Below are positions 1 to 9,363 of a DNA stretch of 60,116 nucleotides, piece after piece; within the stretch, counting starts at the first letter, position 1; the number at the start of each line of letters is the position of its first letter. This DNA comes from Xanthomonas boreopolis (GTDB lineage: Bacteria > Pseudomonadota > Gammaproteobacteria > Xanthomonadales > Xanthomonadaceae): positions 1 to 60,116 of the forward strand of contig BNBA01000028.1 of the NCBI GenBank assembly GCA_014654535.1, given 5' to 3'. A program made the translations under genes and the position numbers. The notes below the pieces were generated by a model that worked only from the letters and a program-made list of their open reading frames with translations, made no database searches and was not told the DNA's origin.

Positions 1-1
1 A

Positions 2-118
2 CAATTGCGCTGGGTCGAGCAACGGCTCAACACGCGACCACGCAAGACACTAGGATTCAAGACGCCCCTCGACGTCTTCGTCAAGGAATTCAGCAATTGT
101 GTTGCGAATCAAAGTTGA
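2..118 (+). mobile_element. IS30-family transposase, C-terminal end (cut by window edge)
   Basis: An open frame runs from the first bases to a TGA at 116-118 and reads QLRWVEQRLNTRPRKTLGF followed by KTPLDVF. The block with N-R-R-K-x-L-G-F-x-T-P-x-x-V-F is the conserved C-terminal end of IS30-family transposases, just after the DDE catalytic domain. Only about 38 residues are inside the window, so whether the element is intact cannot be judged. The sequence after the stop drops straight into degenerate intergenic repeats. Confidence 0.8.
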
Positions 119-535
119 ATTCGCCGGCCCAAAAAGCAAAAGCAAAGTCCCTGGATGATCAGCCGTTAGGCTGCTGAACAGCGCTTCTCGTCTTCGCGGA
201 AATGACGACAGAGAGATAGCGTTGGTCGGATACGGAATGGGAAAGACACTGGGTCCCCGCCTGCGCGGGGACGACGGTAGAAGGATAACGTGGGTCGGGT
301 AGAGGGCGGAAAATTCCCTGGATGATCAGTCGTTCGGCTGCTGAAAAGCGCCTCCCGCCTTCGCGGGATAGAGGGATGGTGTTAAGTAGTGGGATCGCGT
401 GATCCAGACAGACAGAACGTCAACGACTGGGTCACTGCCTTCGCGGGGACGACGGTAGAAATATCAACTCAAGCGGCGAAACAGCGGCAATCGAACCCGT
501 CAAACAAACGGCCCTCCGTCCTCCAGCCATACCTC
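119..535. repeat. Gene-free stretch with two direct copies of a ~170-bp degenerate hairpin repeat
   Basis: No gene is visible in this 417-base gap. It holds two imperfect direct copies of a unit that starts TCCCTGGATGATCAG (148 and 315). Each unit has two hairpin words of the type GCCTKCGCGGGGACGACGGTAG (around 250-280 and 428-460) and CTTCGCGGRAATGACG-like words (around 185 and 350). These resemble the dispersed 'cgcgaaagcgggaat' intergenic repeats common in high-GC gammaproteobacteria, one of which forms the hairpin at 5678-5767. No promoter is obvious. The frames that cross this region are not supported as coding. Confidence 0.6.
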
Positions 536-1600
536 CTAGTCAAACAACCGCTCCTGCACCACCTCCCCGCTCCCATCCCCGAAGAACCCACCCAACCCGA
601 CCCCCACCAACCGATACCGCGTCTGCTCCGGCAAATCCACCCGCCCGAGCAGCGCCTGCGCGATCCGCACGAATTCCTCCATCGACTGCGGCGGCCGCTC
701 CGGCGTATGGCTCCGCGTGAGGATGCGGAACGCCGACGTCTTCAACTTCAGCACCACCGTCCGTCCCGGCCTGCCGGCACGGCGCGCCGCGTTCCAGGTC
801 CGCTCGCCGAGCCGCGCGACATGCGGCGCCAGCGCGTCCAGCGGCAAGTCTTCCGCGAAGGTGTCCTCGGACGAGACCTGCTGCACCTCCTGGTGCGGCT
901 GCACCGGCCGCTCGTCGATGCCCCGCGCGCGGTTGTACAGCCCCTGCCCGAAGCTGCCGAAATGCGCCTGCAACTCCTCCAGCGGCCGTTCGCGCAGCTC
1001 GCCGACCGTGGTGATCCCCAGCTTGGCCAGCTTGCCTTCCATGACCTTGCCGACGCCGTGGATGCGGCCGACCGGCAACGGCGTCAGGAACGATTCCACC
1101 CGCGAAGGCGGGATCACGAACTGTCCGTTGGGCTTGCGCCAGTCGGAGGCGATCTTGGCCAGGAACTTGTTGGGCGCGATCCCCGCCGAGGCGGTCAGCG
1201 AGGTCTCCTCGAAGATCTGGGCCCGGATTACCCGTGCGATCTCGGTCGCCACCGCCATGCCGCTCTTGGCCTCGGTCACGTCGAGGTAGGCCTCGTCCAG
1301 CGACAACGGTTCGACCAGGTCGGTATGCCGGTGGAAGATCTCGCGCACCTGCCGCGACACCGCCTTGTAGCGGGGGAAATCCGGCGGCACGAAGATCGCG
1401 TCCGGGCACAGCCGCTCGGCGCGCACCGCCGGCATCGCCGAGCGCACGCCGTACTTGCGCGCCTCGTAGGAGGCCGCGCACACCACCGAGCGCGCGCCGC
1501 GCCAGGCCACCACCACCGGCTTGCCGCGCAGCGACGGATCGTCACGCTGTTCCACGGACGCGTAGAACGCGTCCATGTCGACGTGGATGATCTTGCGCAT
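536..1600 (-). CDS. dinB: DNA polymerase IV (Y-family translesion polymerase)
   Basis: The 354-residue product starts MRKIIHVDMDAFYASVEQRD, the standard Pol IV N-terminus. The metal-binding acidic residues are visible as D8 in HVDMDAF and D102/E103 in SLDEAYLD. A helix-hairpin-helix region (VGRIHGVGKVMEGKL) and a little-finger domain follow. The last residues, QERLFD, fit the QxxLF beta-clamp-binding peptide. An in-frame ATG 90 bases upstream would add a tail absent from the family, so the ATG at 1598-1600 was chosen. Pol IV bypasses damaged template with low fidelity and is usually under SOS control. No clear LexA box was found in the 205 bases shared with divergent fabA. Confidence 0.96.
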   Translation of the reverse strand: MRKIIHVDMDAFYASVEQRDDPSLRGKPVVVAWRGARSVVCAASYEARKYGVRSAMPAVRAERLCPDAIFVPPDFPRYKAVSRQVREIFHRHTDLVEPLSLDEAYLDVTEAKSGMAVATEIARVIRAQIFEETSLTASAGIAPNKFLAKIASDWRKPNGQFVIPPSRVESFLTPLPVGRIHGVGKVMEGKLAKLGITTVGELRERPLEELQAHFGSFGQGLYNRARGIDERPVQPHQEVQQVSSEDTFAEDLPLDALAPHVARLGERTWNAARRAGRPGRTVVLKLKTSAFRILTRSHTPERPPQSMEEFVRIAQALLGRVDLPEQTRYRLVGVGLGGFFGDGSGEVVQERLFD

Positions 1601-1805
1601 CGGGAAACGAACCTGCGGCGGCGTATGTCCGCCGCGCATCTTACGCCAGCGCGCTGGCGGGACATGAAACCGCCTGCCGCCCCGCGGCAAACGGCCGCCG
1701 CACGCCCGCGTACGCTACGCCGCGGTACGGATAAAACGTTTGATTGAACGATGGCGCCTCATGCACGCTGCGCGACTTCGACTCCCGTCATCCGCAGGAT
1801 TGATC

Positions 1806-2321
1806 ATGAATCGCCCCCATGCGTACTCGCGCGAAGCGCTGCTGGCCAGCGCGCGCGGCGAGCTGTTCGGCCCGGGGTTCGGCCGCCTGCCGAACGATCC
1901 GATGCTGATGTTCGACCGCATCACCGACATCCGCGAGGACGGCGGCACGCGCGGCAAGGGCCACGTGCACGCGGAACTGGATATCCGCCCGGACCTGTGG
2001 TTCTTCGGCTGCCACTTCATCGGCGACCCGGTGATGCCCGGCTGCCTGGGCCTGGATGCGATGTGGCAGCTCACCGGCTTCTTCCTGACCTGGCTCGGCG
2101 TGCCCGGCAAGGGCCGCGCGCTCGGCTGCGGCGAGGTCAAGTTCACCGGGCAGGTGCTGCCTGACGCGAAACTGGTGCGCTACGAGGTGGACATCGCCCG
2201 GGTGATCAACCGCAAGCTGGCGATGGCGCAGGCCGATGCGCGCATGCTCGTCGACGGCCGCGAGATCTACGTCGCCAAGGACCTGCGCGTGGGCATGTTC
2301 GGCTCGACGGAGGCGTTCTGA
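1806..2321 (+). CDS. fabA: 3-hydroxydecanoyl-ACP dehydratase/isomerase FabA
   Basis: FabA dehydrates 3-hydroxydecanoyl-ACP and isomerises trans-2- to cis-3-decenoyl-ACP, the branch point of anaerobic unsaturated fatty acid synthesis. The 171-residue length matches the family. The catalytic pair falls at H70 in [12 protein letters not shown] and D84 in GLDAMWQL, the same numbering as E. coli FabA. The ATG at 1806 was chosen over one 66 bases upstream because the extra residues have no counterpart in the family. The stop overlaps the fabB start by one base (TGATG), so the two are translationally coupled. The protein is cytoplasmic and dimeric. Confidence 0.97.
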   Translation: MNRPHAYSREALLASARGELFGPGFGRLPNDPMLMFDRITDIREDGGTRGKGHVHAELDIRPDLWFFGCHFIGDPVMPGCLGLDAMWQLTGFFLTWLGVPGKGRALGCGEVKFTGQVLPDAKLVRYEVDIARVINRKLAMAQADARMLVDGREIYVAKDLRVGMFGSTEAF

Positions 2322-3529
2322 TGCGCCGTGTCGTCGTCACCGGGATGGGCATCGCCAGCTGCCTGGGCCACGATCCGGACAGCGTGTCGCAGGCGCTGCG
2401 CGAGGGCCGTTCCGGCATCCGGTTCCTGCCCGACCACGCCGAGATGGGCCTGCGCAGTCAGGTCGGCGGCCGCGTCGAACTCGACCTGGACGCGTTGATC
2501 GACCGCAAGCTCAAGCGCTTCATGGGCGACGCCGCGGCCTACGCCTACCTGGCGCTGCGCGACGCGATCGCCGATGCGGGGCTGGCGGAGGCGACGATCG
2601 GCGATCCGCGCACCGGCCTGATCGCCGGCTCCTGCGGCGGCTCCGGCCAATGGCAGGTGGAAGCGGCCGACCTGCTGCGCGCGCGCGGCGTGCGCAAGGT
2701 CGGCCCCTACATGGTGCCGCGCACGATGTGCTCGACGGTGTCGGCGGCGTTGTCCACGGCGTTCGGCATCCATGGCGTGAGCTATTCGATCGCGGCGGCC
2801 TGCGCGACCTCCGCGCATTGCATCGGCGCGGCGGCCGACCTGATCCGCCACGGCGCGCAGGACGTAATGTTCGCCGGCGGCGGCGAGGAACTGCACTGGA
2901 CCACCACGGCGATGTTCGATGCCATGGGCGCGGTGAGCACAGGCTCCAACGATCGCCCTGGCGCGGCCTCGCGCCCCTACGACACCGAGCGCGACGGCTT
3001 CGTGATCGGTTCGGGCGGCGGCATGCTGGTACTGGAGGAATACGAACACGCCAGGGCACGCGGCGCACGCATCCATGCCGAGCTGGTCGGCTACGGCGTG
3101 ACCTCCGACGGCGCCGACATGGTCGCGCCTTCGGGCGAAGGCGCGGTGCGCTGCATGCGCCAGGCGATGCGGGGCGTGCAGCGCCCGATCGACTACCTCA
3201 ACACCCACGGCACCTCCACGCCGCTGGGCGACATCACCGAGCTGCAGGCGGTGCGCGAAGCGTTCGGCGACTCGGTGCCGCCGCTGTCCTCGACCAAGGC
3301 CCTGTCCGGCCACTCGCTGGGCGTGGCGAGCGTGCACGAGGCGATCTTCTGCCTGCTGATGCTGCGCGACGGCTTCATCGCCGGCTCGGCCAACATCGAC
3401 CGGCTCGACCCGCGCGCGGAAGGCTTCCCGATCGTGCGCGAAAGCCGCGAGGCGAAGCTGGACACGGTGATGTCCAACAGCTTCGGCTTCGGCGGCACCA
3501 ACGCGACCCTGGTCTTCGGGCGGGTGTGA
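2321..3529 (+). CDS. fabB: 3-oxoacyl-ACP synthase I FabB
   Basis: This 402-residue condensing enzyme elongates the cis-3-decenoyl-ACP made by FabA, so fabA-fabB together set membrane unsaturation. The Cys-His-His catalytic triad is visible: C161 in [12 protein letters not shown]296 in [12 protein letters not shown] and H331 in [14 protein letters not shown]. The GTNATLVF block at the C-terminus is typical of ketoacyl synthases. The gene starts on the last base of the fabA stop codon. It converges with prlC 33 bases downstream, with a G+C-rich region of dyad symmetry between them. Confidence 0.97.
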   Translation: MRRVVVTGMGIASCLGHDPDSVSQALREGRSGIRFLPDHAEMGLRSQVGGRVELDLDALIDRKLKRFMGDAAAYAYLALRDAIADAGLAEATIGDPRTGLIAGSCGGSGQWQVEAADLLRARGVRKVGPYMVPRTMCSTVSAALSTAFGIHGVSYSIAAACATSAHCIGAAADLIRHGAQDVMFAGGGEELHWTTTAMFDAMGAVSTGSNDRPGAASRPYDTERDGFVIGSGGGMLVLEEYEHARARGARIHAELVGYGVTSDGADMVAPSGEGAVRCMRQAMRGVQRPIDYLNTHGTSTPLGDITELQAVREAFGDSVPPLSSTKALSGHSLGVASVHEAIFCLLMLRDGFIAGSANIDRLDPRAEGFPIVRESREAKLDTVMSNSFGFGGTNATLVFGRV

Positions 3530-3562
3530 GGCCGGGCGATCGCGGGCAGGCCCGCGGCCGCC

Positions 3563-5638
3563 CTATGCCATGCCGTTGTGCCGCAGCAGCGCGTCGATCT
3601 TCGGCGCGCGGCCTCGGAAGGCCCGGAAGTTCTCGGCGGCGCTGCGGCTGCCGCCGCGCGCCAGCACCTCGTGGCGGAAGCGCGCGCCGGTTTCGGCGAG
3701 CCTGCCCGGCGCCTCCTCGAAGGCGGCATAGGCGTCGGCGCTGAGCACCTCGGCCCATTTGTAGCTGTAATAACCGGCCGCATAACCGCCGGCGAAGATG
3801 TGGCTGAACTGGTGCGGGAAGCGCGCCCAGGCCGGCGGCAGGTTCACCGCCACTTCGGCGCGCACGCGCTCGAGCAACCGCATCACGTCGTCCTGCGCTG
3901 GATCGAAACCGTGGTGCAGCTGCATGTCGAACAGCCCGAACTCGAGCTGGCGCACGGTGAACATGCCGCTCTGGAAGTTGCGCGCGGCCAGCATGCGCTC
4001 GAACAGGTTGCGCGGCAGCGGCGCGCCGGTCTCGACGTGCGCGGTCATCGCCTGCACGCGCTCCCACTCCCAGCAGAAGTTCTCCATGAACTGGCTGGGC
4101 AGCTCCACCGCGTCCCACTCCACGCCGTTGATGCCGGCCACGCCCAGTTCGCCGACGCGGGTCAGCAACTGGTGCAGGCCGTGGCCCATCTCGTGGAACA
4201 GGGTGATCACTTCCTGGTGGCGGAAGGTGGCCGGCCGGCCGTCGCTGCCGCGACCGAAGTTGCACACCAGGTAGACCAGCGGCGTCTGCACGCCACCGGC
4301 CTTGTCGCGGCGGTTGCGGCAATCGTCCATCCAGGCGCCCCCGCGCTTGCCTTCGCGCGCGTACAGGTCGAGGTAGAACTGCCCGACCAGCCGGCCGTCG
4401 CCATCCACCAGCCGGTAGAAGCGCACGTCCGGGTGCCAGACCGGCGCCTGGTCCTGCTCCGCGCGCAGGCCGTACAGCGCGTGGATCACGTCGAACAGGC
4501 CGGCCAGCACCTTCGGCTCGGTGAAGTACTGCTTCACCTCCTGCTCGGAGAAGCTGTAGCGCGCCTGCTTGAGCTTCTCGCTGGCATAGGCGATGTCCCA
4601 GGCCTCCAGCGTGTCCAGGCCGAGTTCGTCGCGCGCGAACGCCTCCAGCTCGGCGCGATCGCGCTGCGCGTACGGCTTGGCGCGGGCGGCCAGGTCGCGC
4701 AGGAAGCCCAGCACCTGCGCCGGGCTTTCCGCCATCTTGGTCGCGACCGAATACTCGGCGTAGCTCGCGAAGCCCAGCAGCGCGGCCAGTTCGGCGCGCA
4801 GCGCGAGGATGCGGGCGATGTTGCCGCTGTTGTCGAGCGCGGGGTCGTCGCCCTGGTCCGAGGCGCGCACCGCGCTCGCGCGATAGACGCGTTCGCGCAA
4901 GGCGCGGTCGTCGGCATAGCTGAGCACCGGCAGGTAGCTCGGCGCCTGCAGGGTGAACTTCCAGCCCGGCATGCCGTCCTTCTCGGCGGCGGCGCGCGCC
5001 GCGGCGACCACCTCGGCCGGCAGCCCCGCCAGCTCCGCCTCGCCATCGGCGCCCGCGGCATCCGCGTGCGGGGGCGTGCGCCGCTCTTGCGAGGGACTCA
5101 CCACATACGACCAGGCGTCGGTGGCGTCGAGCACGTTCTGCGAGAACTTCGCCGACAGCGCCGACAGTTCCTCCTGGATCCGCGCGAAGCGCGCCTTGTC
5201 GGCCTCGCCCAGTTCGGCGCCGCCGAGGCGGAAATCGCGCAGCGCGTTCTCCACCACCTTGCGGCGCGCATCGTCGTAGCGTTCCCATTCGGGCGACTCG
5301 CCCAGCCGCTTGTATTGCGCGTACAGCGCCAGGTTCTGGCCCAGCGCGCTGCCGAAGCGGCTGATCTTGGGCAGGTTGGCGTTGTAGGCCTCGCGCAGCT
5401 CGGGCGTGTTCGCCACCGCCTGCAGGTGCGCGACCTGGCCCCAGGCGCGGTACAGCCGCTCGGTGGCGTCGTCCAGCGGCACCACGAAGCCGTCCCAGGT
5501 CACCGGCGCGACAGTCTCGGCGCGCTCGACCGCCGCCTCGGCCTCGGCCAGCAGGTGGTCGATCGCCGGGCCGATGTGTTCGGGGCGGATCTCGTCGAAG
5601 CGCGGCAGGCCGGAGAAATCGAGCAGGGGGTTGGTCAT
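3563..5638 (-). CDS. prlC: Oligopeptidase A (M3 zinc metallopeptidase)
   Basis: The 691-residue protein has the M3 zinc-binding motif HEMGH at residues 482-486, with the third ligand E512 in VEWDAVELPSQF. The family degrades short peptides, including cleaved signal peptides, in the cytoplasm. No signal sequence is present, and the start MTNPLLDFSGLPRFDEI matches known family N-termini. A low-complexity acidic insertion near residues 183-205 (after SYVVSPSQERR) looks lineage-specific. The upstream gap contains the long inverted repeat at 5678-5767. Confidence 0.94.
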   Translation of the reverse strand: MTNPLLDFSGLPRFDEIRPEHIGPAIDHLLAEAEAAVERAETVAPVTWDGFVVPLDDATERLYRAWGQVAHLQAVANTPELREAYNANLPKISRFGSALGQNLALYAQYKRLGESPEWERYDDARRKVVENALRDFRLGGAELGEADKARFARIQEELSALSAKFSQNVLDATDAWSYVVSPSQERRTPPHADAAGADGEAELAGLPAEVVAAARAAAEKDGMPGWKFTLQAPSYLPVLSYADDRALRERVYRASAVRASDQGDDPALDNSGNIARILALRAELAALLGFASYAEYSVATKMAESPAQVLGFLRDLAARAKPYAQRDRAELEAFARDELGLDTLEAWDIAYASEKLKQARYSFSEQEVKQYFTEPKVLAGLFDVIHALYGLRAEQDQAPVWHPDVRFYRLVDGDGRLVGQFYLDLYAREGKRGGAWMDDCRNRRDKAGGVQTPLVYLVCNFGRGSDGRPATFRHQEVITLFHEMGHGLHQLLTRVGELGVAGINGVEWDAVELPSQFMENFCWEWERVQAMTAHVETGAPLPRNLFERMLAARNFQSGMFTVRQLEFGLFDMQLHHGFDPAQDDVMRLLERVRAEVAVNLPPAWARFPHQFSHIFAGGYAAGYYSYKWAEVLSADAYAAFEEAPGRLAETGARFRHEVLARGGSRSAAENFRAFRGRAPKIDALLRHNGMA

Positions 5639-5677
5639 GGCGGTCTTGGGAAATCGGTCGATACGGAGTTATGAAAT

Positions 5678-5767
5678 CGTCATTCCCGCAAAAGCGGGAA
5701 TCCAAGGACGTTAGCTTTTATGCGGTGAGAGAAAAATCCTTGGATTCCCGCTTTCGCGGGAATGACG
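5678..5767. repeat. Dispersed intergenic inverted repeat (31-bp arms)
   Basis: The left arm (5678-5708, starting CGTCATTCCCGC) and the right arm (5737-5767, ending GCGGGAATGACG) are complementary over 31 bases with one mismatch. Each arm also contains its own small hairpin, CCCGC-AAAA-GCGGG or CCCGC-TTTC-GCGGG. The two arms are inverted copies of one repeat family, with a 28-base A+T-richer spacer. The element lies between two minus-strand genes (prlC and the PLP enzyme), so it could act as a transcript-stabilising or terminating structure. No coding capacity is seen. Confidence 0.8.
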
Positions 5768-5812
5768 AAAAAACGCAAAACGTGTAGGAGCTGCCTGGAA
5801 ATCGTGACCACC

Positions 5813-6916
5813 TTATTCCAGCGCGGCACAAGCCAGCGCCGGCAGTTCGCCGCCGGCCACCGCGGCGGCGATGGCCGCATCACTGCGTTCCACGTCGATG
5901 CCGCGCGGCCCGTACCACGCCGGGTCGTAGTAGCTGTGCGCGTAGCGCTCGCCGCTGTCGCACAGGATGGTGACGATCGAGCCGCGCCGGCCCTCGTCGC
6001 GCATGCGCGCGGCCGCGTGCAGCACGCCGACGAAGTTGGTGCCGGTCGAGCCGCCCACGCGCCGGCCGAGCGTGGCGCTGACATGGCGCATCGCCGCCAG
6101 CGACAGGTCGTCGGGCACCTTGACCATCGCGTCCACGCAGCTGGGGATGAAGCTGCGCTCCACGCGCGGCCTGCCGATGCCCTCGATCCGCGAACCGCCG
6201 GTGATCGCCAGGCCCGCGTCGTCCTCGCCGGCCAGCGCGCGGCGATAGCCGTCGAAGAACACCGACACTTCCGGGTCGGCGCACAGGATGCGGGTGTCGT
6301 GGCGGCGATAGCGCACGTAGCGCCCGAGCGTGGCGGCGGTACCGCCGGTGCCGGGGCTGCAGACGATCCAGGCCGGGACCGGGTGCGGCTCCTCGGCCAT
6401 CTGCTTGAAGATGGATTCGGCGATGTTGTTGTTGGCGCGCCAGTCCGTGGCCCGCTCGGCGTAGGTGAACTGGTCCATGAAATGGCCGCCGGTCTCGCGC
6501 GCGAGCTGCTCGGAATCCGCGTTCAGGTCGCAGGCGCGCTCGACCAGGTGGCAGCGCCCGCCCTGGAACTCGATCGCCGCGATCTTCTCCGGCGAGGTGC
6601 TGGCCGGCATCACCGCGATGAACGGCAGGCCGAGCAGGCGCGCGAAGTACGCCTCCGATACCGCGGTCGAGCCGCTGGACGCCTCGATCACCGGCCGCCC
6701 CTCGCGCAGCCAGCCGTTGGCCAGCGCGTACAGGAACAGCGAGCGGGCCAGCCGGTGCTTGAGGCTGCCGGTCGGATGGCTGGACTCGTCCTTGAAATAC
6801 AGGTCGATGCCGGGATAGCCCGGCAGCTCCATCGGGATCAGGTGGGTATCGGCGGACCGGTTGAAGTCGGCCTCGATCTTCTGGATGGCGTTGGCCACCC
6901 ACTGGCGTTGCGACAT
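5813..6916 (-). CDS. PLP-dependent cysteine synthase-family enzyme, Cds1 (cysteine desulfhydrase)-like
   Basis: This 367-residue fold-type II PLP enzyme has the internal aldimine lysine at K53 in [11 protein letters not shown], the phosphate loop [10 protein letters not shown], and the second glycine-rich loop [13 protein letters not shown]. The [10 protein letters not shown] context and the longer C-terminal part resemble the cysteine synthase-like subgroup that includes mycobacterial Cds1, an L-cysteine desulfhydrase, more than classical CysK or CysM. Cytoplasmic release of sulfide or synthesis of cysteine are both possible. It diverges from copL across about 106 bases, which invites but does not prove a link to metal handling. 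Confidence 0.75.
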   Translation of the reverse strand: MSQRQWVANAIQKIEADFNRSADTHLIPMELPGYPGIDLYFKDESSHPTGSLKHRLARSLFLYALANGWLREGRPVIEASSGSTAVSEAYFARLLGLPFIAVMPASTSPEKIAAIEFQGGRCHLVERACDLNADSEQLARETGGHFMDQFTYAERATDWRANNNIAESIFKQMAEEPHPVPAWIVCSPGTGGTAATLGRYVRYRRHDTRILCADPEVSVFFDGYRRALAGEDDAGLAITGGSRIEGIGRPRVERSFIPSCVDAMVKVPDDLSLAAMRHVSATLGRRVGGSTGTNFVGVLHAAARMRDEGRRGSIVTILCDSGERYAHSYYDPAWYGPRGIDVERSDAAIAAAVAGGELPALACAALE

Positions 6917-7022
6917 GGGGAGCGGAAGCAGCGGGAACCCGGCGATTCTACGCCCGGCCGCCGGCTCCGGCCGCTCGCCGGCACGGTGCTATCCTTGGCG
7001 CGTTCAGTCCTCCGGACCCCGC

Positions 7023-7403
7023 GTGGCCCCGATCCTGCTCCGCCTGCTGCTGTGCCTGTGCCTGGTCGCCAACACGACCGCTGGCGCCTGGGCGGCGACC
7101 GGCATGGCGATGCCGCCCCCGGCCGAGGCCCCCGGCGCGCCCTGCCACGATGCGGCAATGCCCGGCATGGCCGCGATGGCCGACGACCACGCCCCGGCCG
7201 CCCCGCACCAGGCCGCCGGCCAGAAGCACGACAGCTGCTGCAAGAGCGGCAGTTGCGACTGCCTGCAGCATTGCAGCGCCACGCTGGCGCTGCCTGCATC
7301 GATCCGCCTGCCGGCCGCCAGCGCCTCGCAGCCGAGCTGGGTGCTGCACGATCGCCACGGCGATCCGGCCCCGTACCGCCCGATCCGGCCTCCCATCGCC
7401 TGA
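7023..7403 (+). CDS. copL: CopL-family metal-binding regulatory protein
   Basis: A small secreted protein of about 126 residues precedes copA and copB in the order copL-copA-copB known from Xanthomonas. It starts at a GTG (VAPILLRLLLCLCLV), giving a hydrophobic signal sequence ending near AGAWA. The mature part is rich in Met, His and Cys: GMAMPPP, the repeated HDAAMPGMAAM type, and the cluster HDSCCKSGSCDCLQHC. In xanthomonads copL is needed for copper-inducible expression of copAB; that is family knowledge. An upstream ATG at 6918 was rejected because it overlaps the divergent gene start. No strong Shine-Dalgarno is seen, so the start is moderately certain. Confidence 0.78.
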   Translation: MAPILLRLLLCLCLVANTTAGAWAATGMAMPPPAEAPGAPCHDAAMPGMAAMADDHAPAAPHQAAGQKHDSCCKSGSCDCLQHCSATLALPASIRLPAASASQPSWVLHDRHGDPAPYRPIRPPIA

Positions 7404-7540
7404 CATGCGCGCCTTCTCCCCGCCGGGGAGAAGCGCCTGCCCCGCGAAGGCGGGCTGTCCCGGCGGGGTCGATGAGGGTACGGGCGACGCCCCGGACCCC
7501 CACCCCCATCCTCTCCCGCGGGGAGAGGGGCTTTGAAGAC
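7404..7540. repeat. Single copy of the double-hairpin intergenic repeat between copL and copA
   Basis: The gap holds two palindromes in the same order and orientation as each unit of the 10.4-11.5 kb array. The first is CTTCTCCCCGCCGGGGAGAAG (around 7414-7434). After a linker with GTCGATGAGGGTACGGGCGA comes the second, CCTCTCCCGCGGGGAGAGG (around 7512-7531). Lying between two genes of one operon, the second stem could act as an attenuator or mRNA stabiliser. It lacks a run of T after the stem, so a classical terminator is unlikely. Confidence 0.7.
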
Positions 7541-7587
7541 CAACGTCGACCTGCGCCGCCATCGGCGCGCGGGTCATGGAGCACACC

Positions 7588-9363
7588 ATGTCATTCGATT
7601 CCTTCGAGCGCCCCGCCCTGGGCCGGCGCCGTTTCGTGCAAGGGCTGGCGCTGGGCGGCGTCGCCCTGGGCACCGGGCTGTGGCGCCCGCCCGCCTTCGC
7701 GGCCGGCCAGGCCGCCACCGTACCCGTGCTGCGCGCGACCGACCTGGCCCTCAGCATCGGCCAGTCCGCGGTGAACTTCACCGGCCGCGCGCGCCCGGCC
7801 ATCACCGTCAACGGCTCGCTGCCCGCGCCCACGCTGCGCTGGCGCGAAGGCGAGACCGTCGACATCCGCGTCGCCAATACCCTGCGCGATGCGCACAGTT
7901 CCATCCATTGGCACGGCATCCTGCTGCCCGCCAACATGGACGGCGTGCCGGGACTGAGCTTCGACGGCATCGCGCCGGGCGAGGCCTATCGGTACCGCTT
8001 CCAGCTGCGCCAATCGGGCACCTACTGGTACCACAGCCATTCGATGTTCCAAGAGCAGGCCGGGCTGTACGGCGCGCTGATCATCGACCCGATCGAACCG
8101 CCGCCGTACCGGTTCGACCGCGAACACGTGCTGCTGCTGTCGGACTGGACCGACCTCGACCCCGCCGCGCTGTTCCGCCGGCTGAAGAAAATGCCGACCT
8201 ACGACAACACCTACCAGCGCACCGTGGGCGACTTCCTGCGCGACGCGCGCGAGGACGGCCTGCGCGCCACGCTGGCCGACCGCGGCATGTGGGGGCGGAT
8301 GCGCATGACCCCGACCGACCTTTCCGACGTCAACGCGAACACCTACACCTACCTGCTCAACGGCACCGCGCCGGCCGGCAACTGGACCGGCCTGTTCCGC
8401 CCCGGCGAGAAGGTGCTGCTGCGCCTGATCAACGGCTCGGCGATGACCTACTTCGACGTGCGCATCCCCGGCCTGAAGATGACCGTGGTCGCCGCCGACG
8501 GCCAGTACGTGCACCCGGTGACGGTGGACGAACTGCGCATCGCCACCGCCGAGACCTACGACGTCATCGTCGAGCCCGCCGGCCAGGACGCCTTCACGAT
8601 CTACGCGCAGGACATGGGCCGCACCGGCCATGCGCGCGGCACCCTGGCGGTGCGCCCTGGACTGCAAGCGCCGGTGCCGGCGAACGACCCGCGTCCGCTG
8701 CTGACGATGCAGGACATGGGCCACGACATGGCGCACGCCGGCCATGGCATGGCCGCGATGAAGGGCATGGAGGGCGGCTGCGGGGCGAACATGGGCATGG
8801 ACCATGCCGCGCATGCGATGCCGGCGGCGAAGGCGCCGCGCCATCCTGCCAGCGAGGACCGCAACCCGCTGGTCGACATGCGCAGCAGCGCGGCCTCGCC
8901 GCGCCTGGCCGATCCCGGCATCGGCCTGCGCGATACCGGCCGCCGCGCGCTCGCCTATGCCGACCTGCACAGCCTGTTCGACGACCCGGACGGCCGCGAT
9001 CCCGGCCGCGAGATCGAATTGCACCTGACCGGGCACATGGAGAAGTTCGCCTGGTCGTTCGACGGCACCCCGTTCGCCGGCGCCGAGCCGTTGCGGCTGA
9101 ACTACGGCGAGCGCATGCGCATCGTGCTGGTCAACGACACGATGATGTCGCACCCGATCCACCTGCACGGGCTGTGGAGCGACCTGGAGGATGCCGATGG
9201 CGCCTTCCAGGTCCGCAAGCACACCGTCGACATCCCGCCCGGCACCCGCCGCAGTTACCGCGTGCGCGCCGACGCGCTCGGGCGCTGGGCCTACCACTGC
9301 CACCTGCTCTACCACATGGAGTCGGGCATGATGCGCGAGGTGCGCGTGGAGGAACGCGCATGA
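7588..9363 (+). CDS. copA: Periplasmic multicopper oxidase CopA (copper resistance)
   Basis: CopA binds and oxidises Cu(I) in the periplasm. The product has a twin-arginine signal (LGRRRFVQGLALGG) and all four copper-ligand blocks of multicopper oxidases: IHWHGILLP, YWYHSHS, HPIHLHGLW and AYHCHLLYHMESGMM. A Met/His-rich loop (GHDMAHAGHGMAAMKGMEGG) before the third domain fits extra copper binding. The ATG at 7588 has a GGAG at 7578-7581 with a 6-base gap, so it is preferred over the ATG at 7576. The stop overlaps the copB start (ATGA). About 591 residues is normal for the family. Confidence 0.95.
   Translation: MSFDSFERPALGRRRFVQGLALGGVALGTGLWRPPAFAAGQAATVPVLRATDLALSIGQSAVNFTGRARPAITVNGSLPAPTLRWREGETVDIRVANTLRDAHSSIHWHGILLPANMDGVPGLSFDGIAPGEAYRYRFQLRQSGTYWYHSHSMFQEQAGLYGALIIDPIEPPPYRFDREHVLLLSDWTDLDPAALFRRLKKMPTYDNTYQRTVGDFLRDAREDGLRATLADRGMWGRMRMTPTDLSDVNANTYTYLLNGTAPAGNWTGLFRPGEKVLLRLINGSAMTYFDVRIPGLKMTVVAADGQYVHPVTVDELRIATAETYDVIVEPAGQDAFTIYAQDMGRTGHARGTLAVRPGLQAPVPANDPRPLLTMQDMGHDMAHAGHGMAAMKGMEGGCGANMGMDHAAHAMPAAKAPRHPASEDRNPLVDMRSSAASPRLADPGIGLRDTGRRALAYADLHSLFDDPDGRDPGREIELHLTGHMEKFAWSFDGTPFAGAEPLRLNYGERMRIVLVNDTMMSHPIHLHGLWSDLEDADGAFQVRKHTVDIPPGTRRSYRVRADALGRWAYHCHLLYHMESGMMREVRVEERA

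Noticed and set aside
1601-1805. LexA box controlling dinB
   Set aside because: No CTG-N10-CAG site with the A+T-rich core could be found; SOS control remains possible but is not shown.
6918-7022. A longer copL starting at the ATG at 6918
   Set aside because: It would overlap the divergent gene's start and place about 35 non-conserved residues before the signal peptide.
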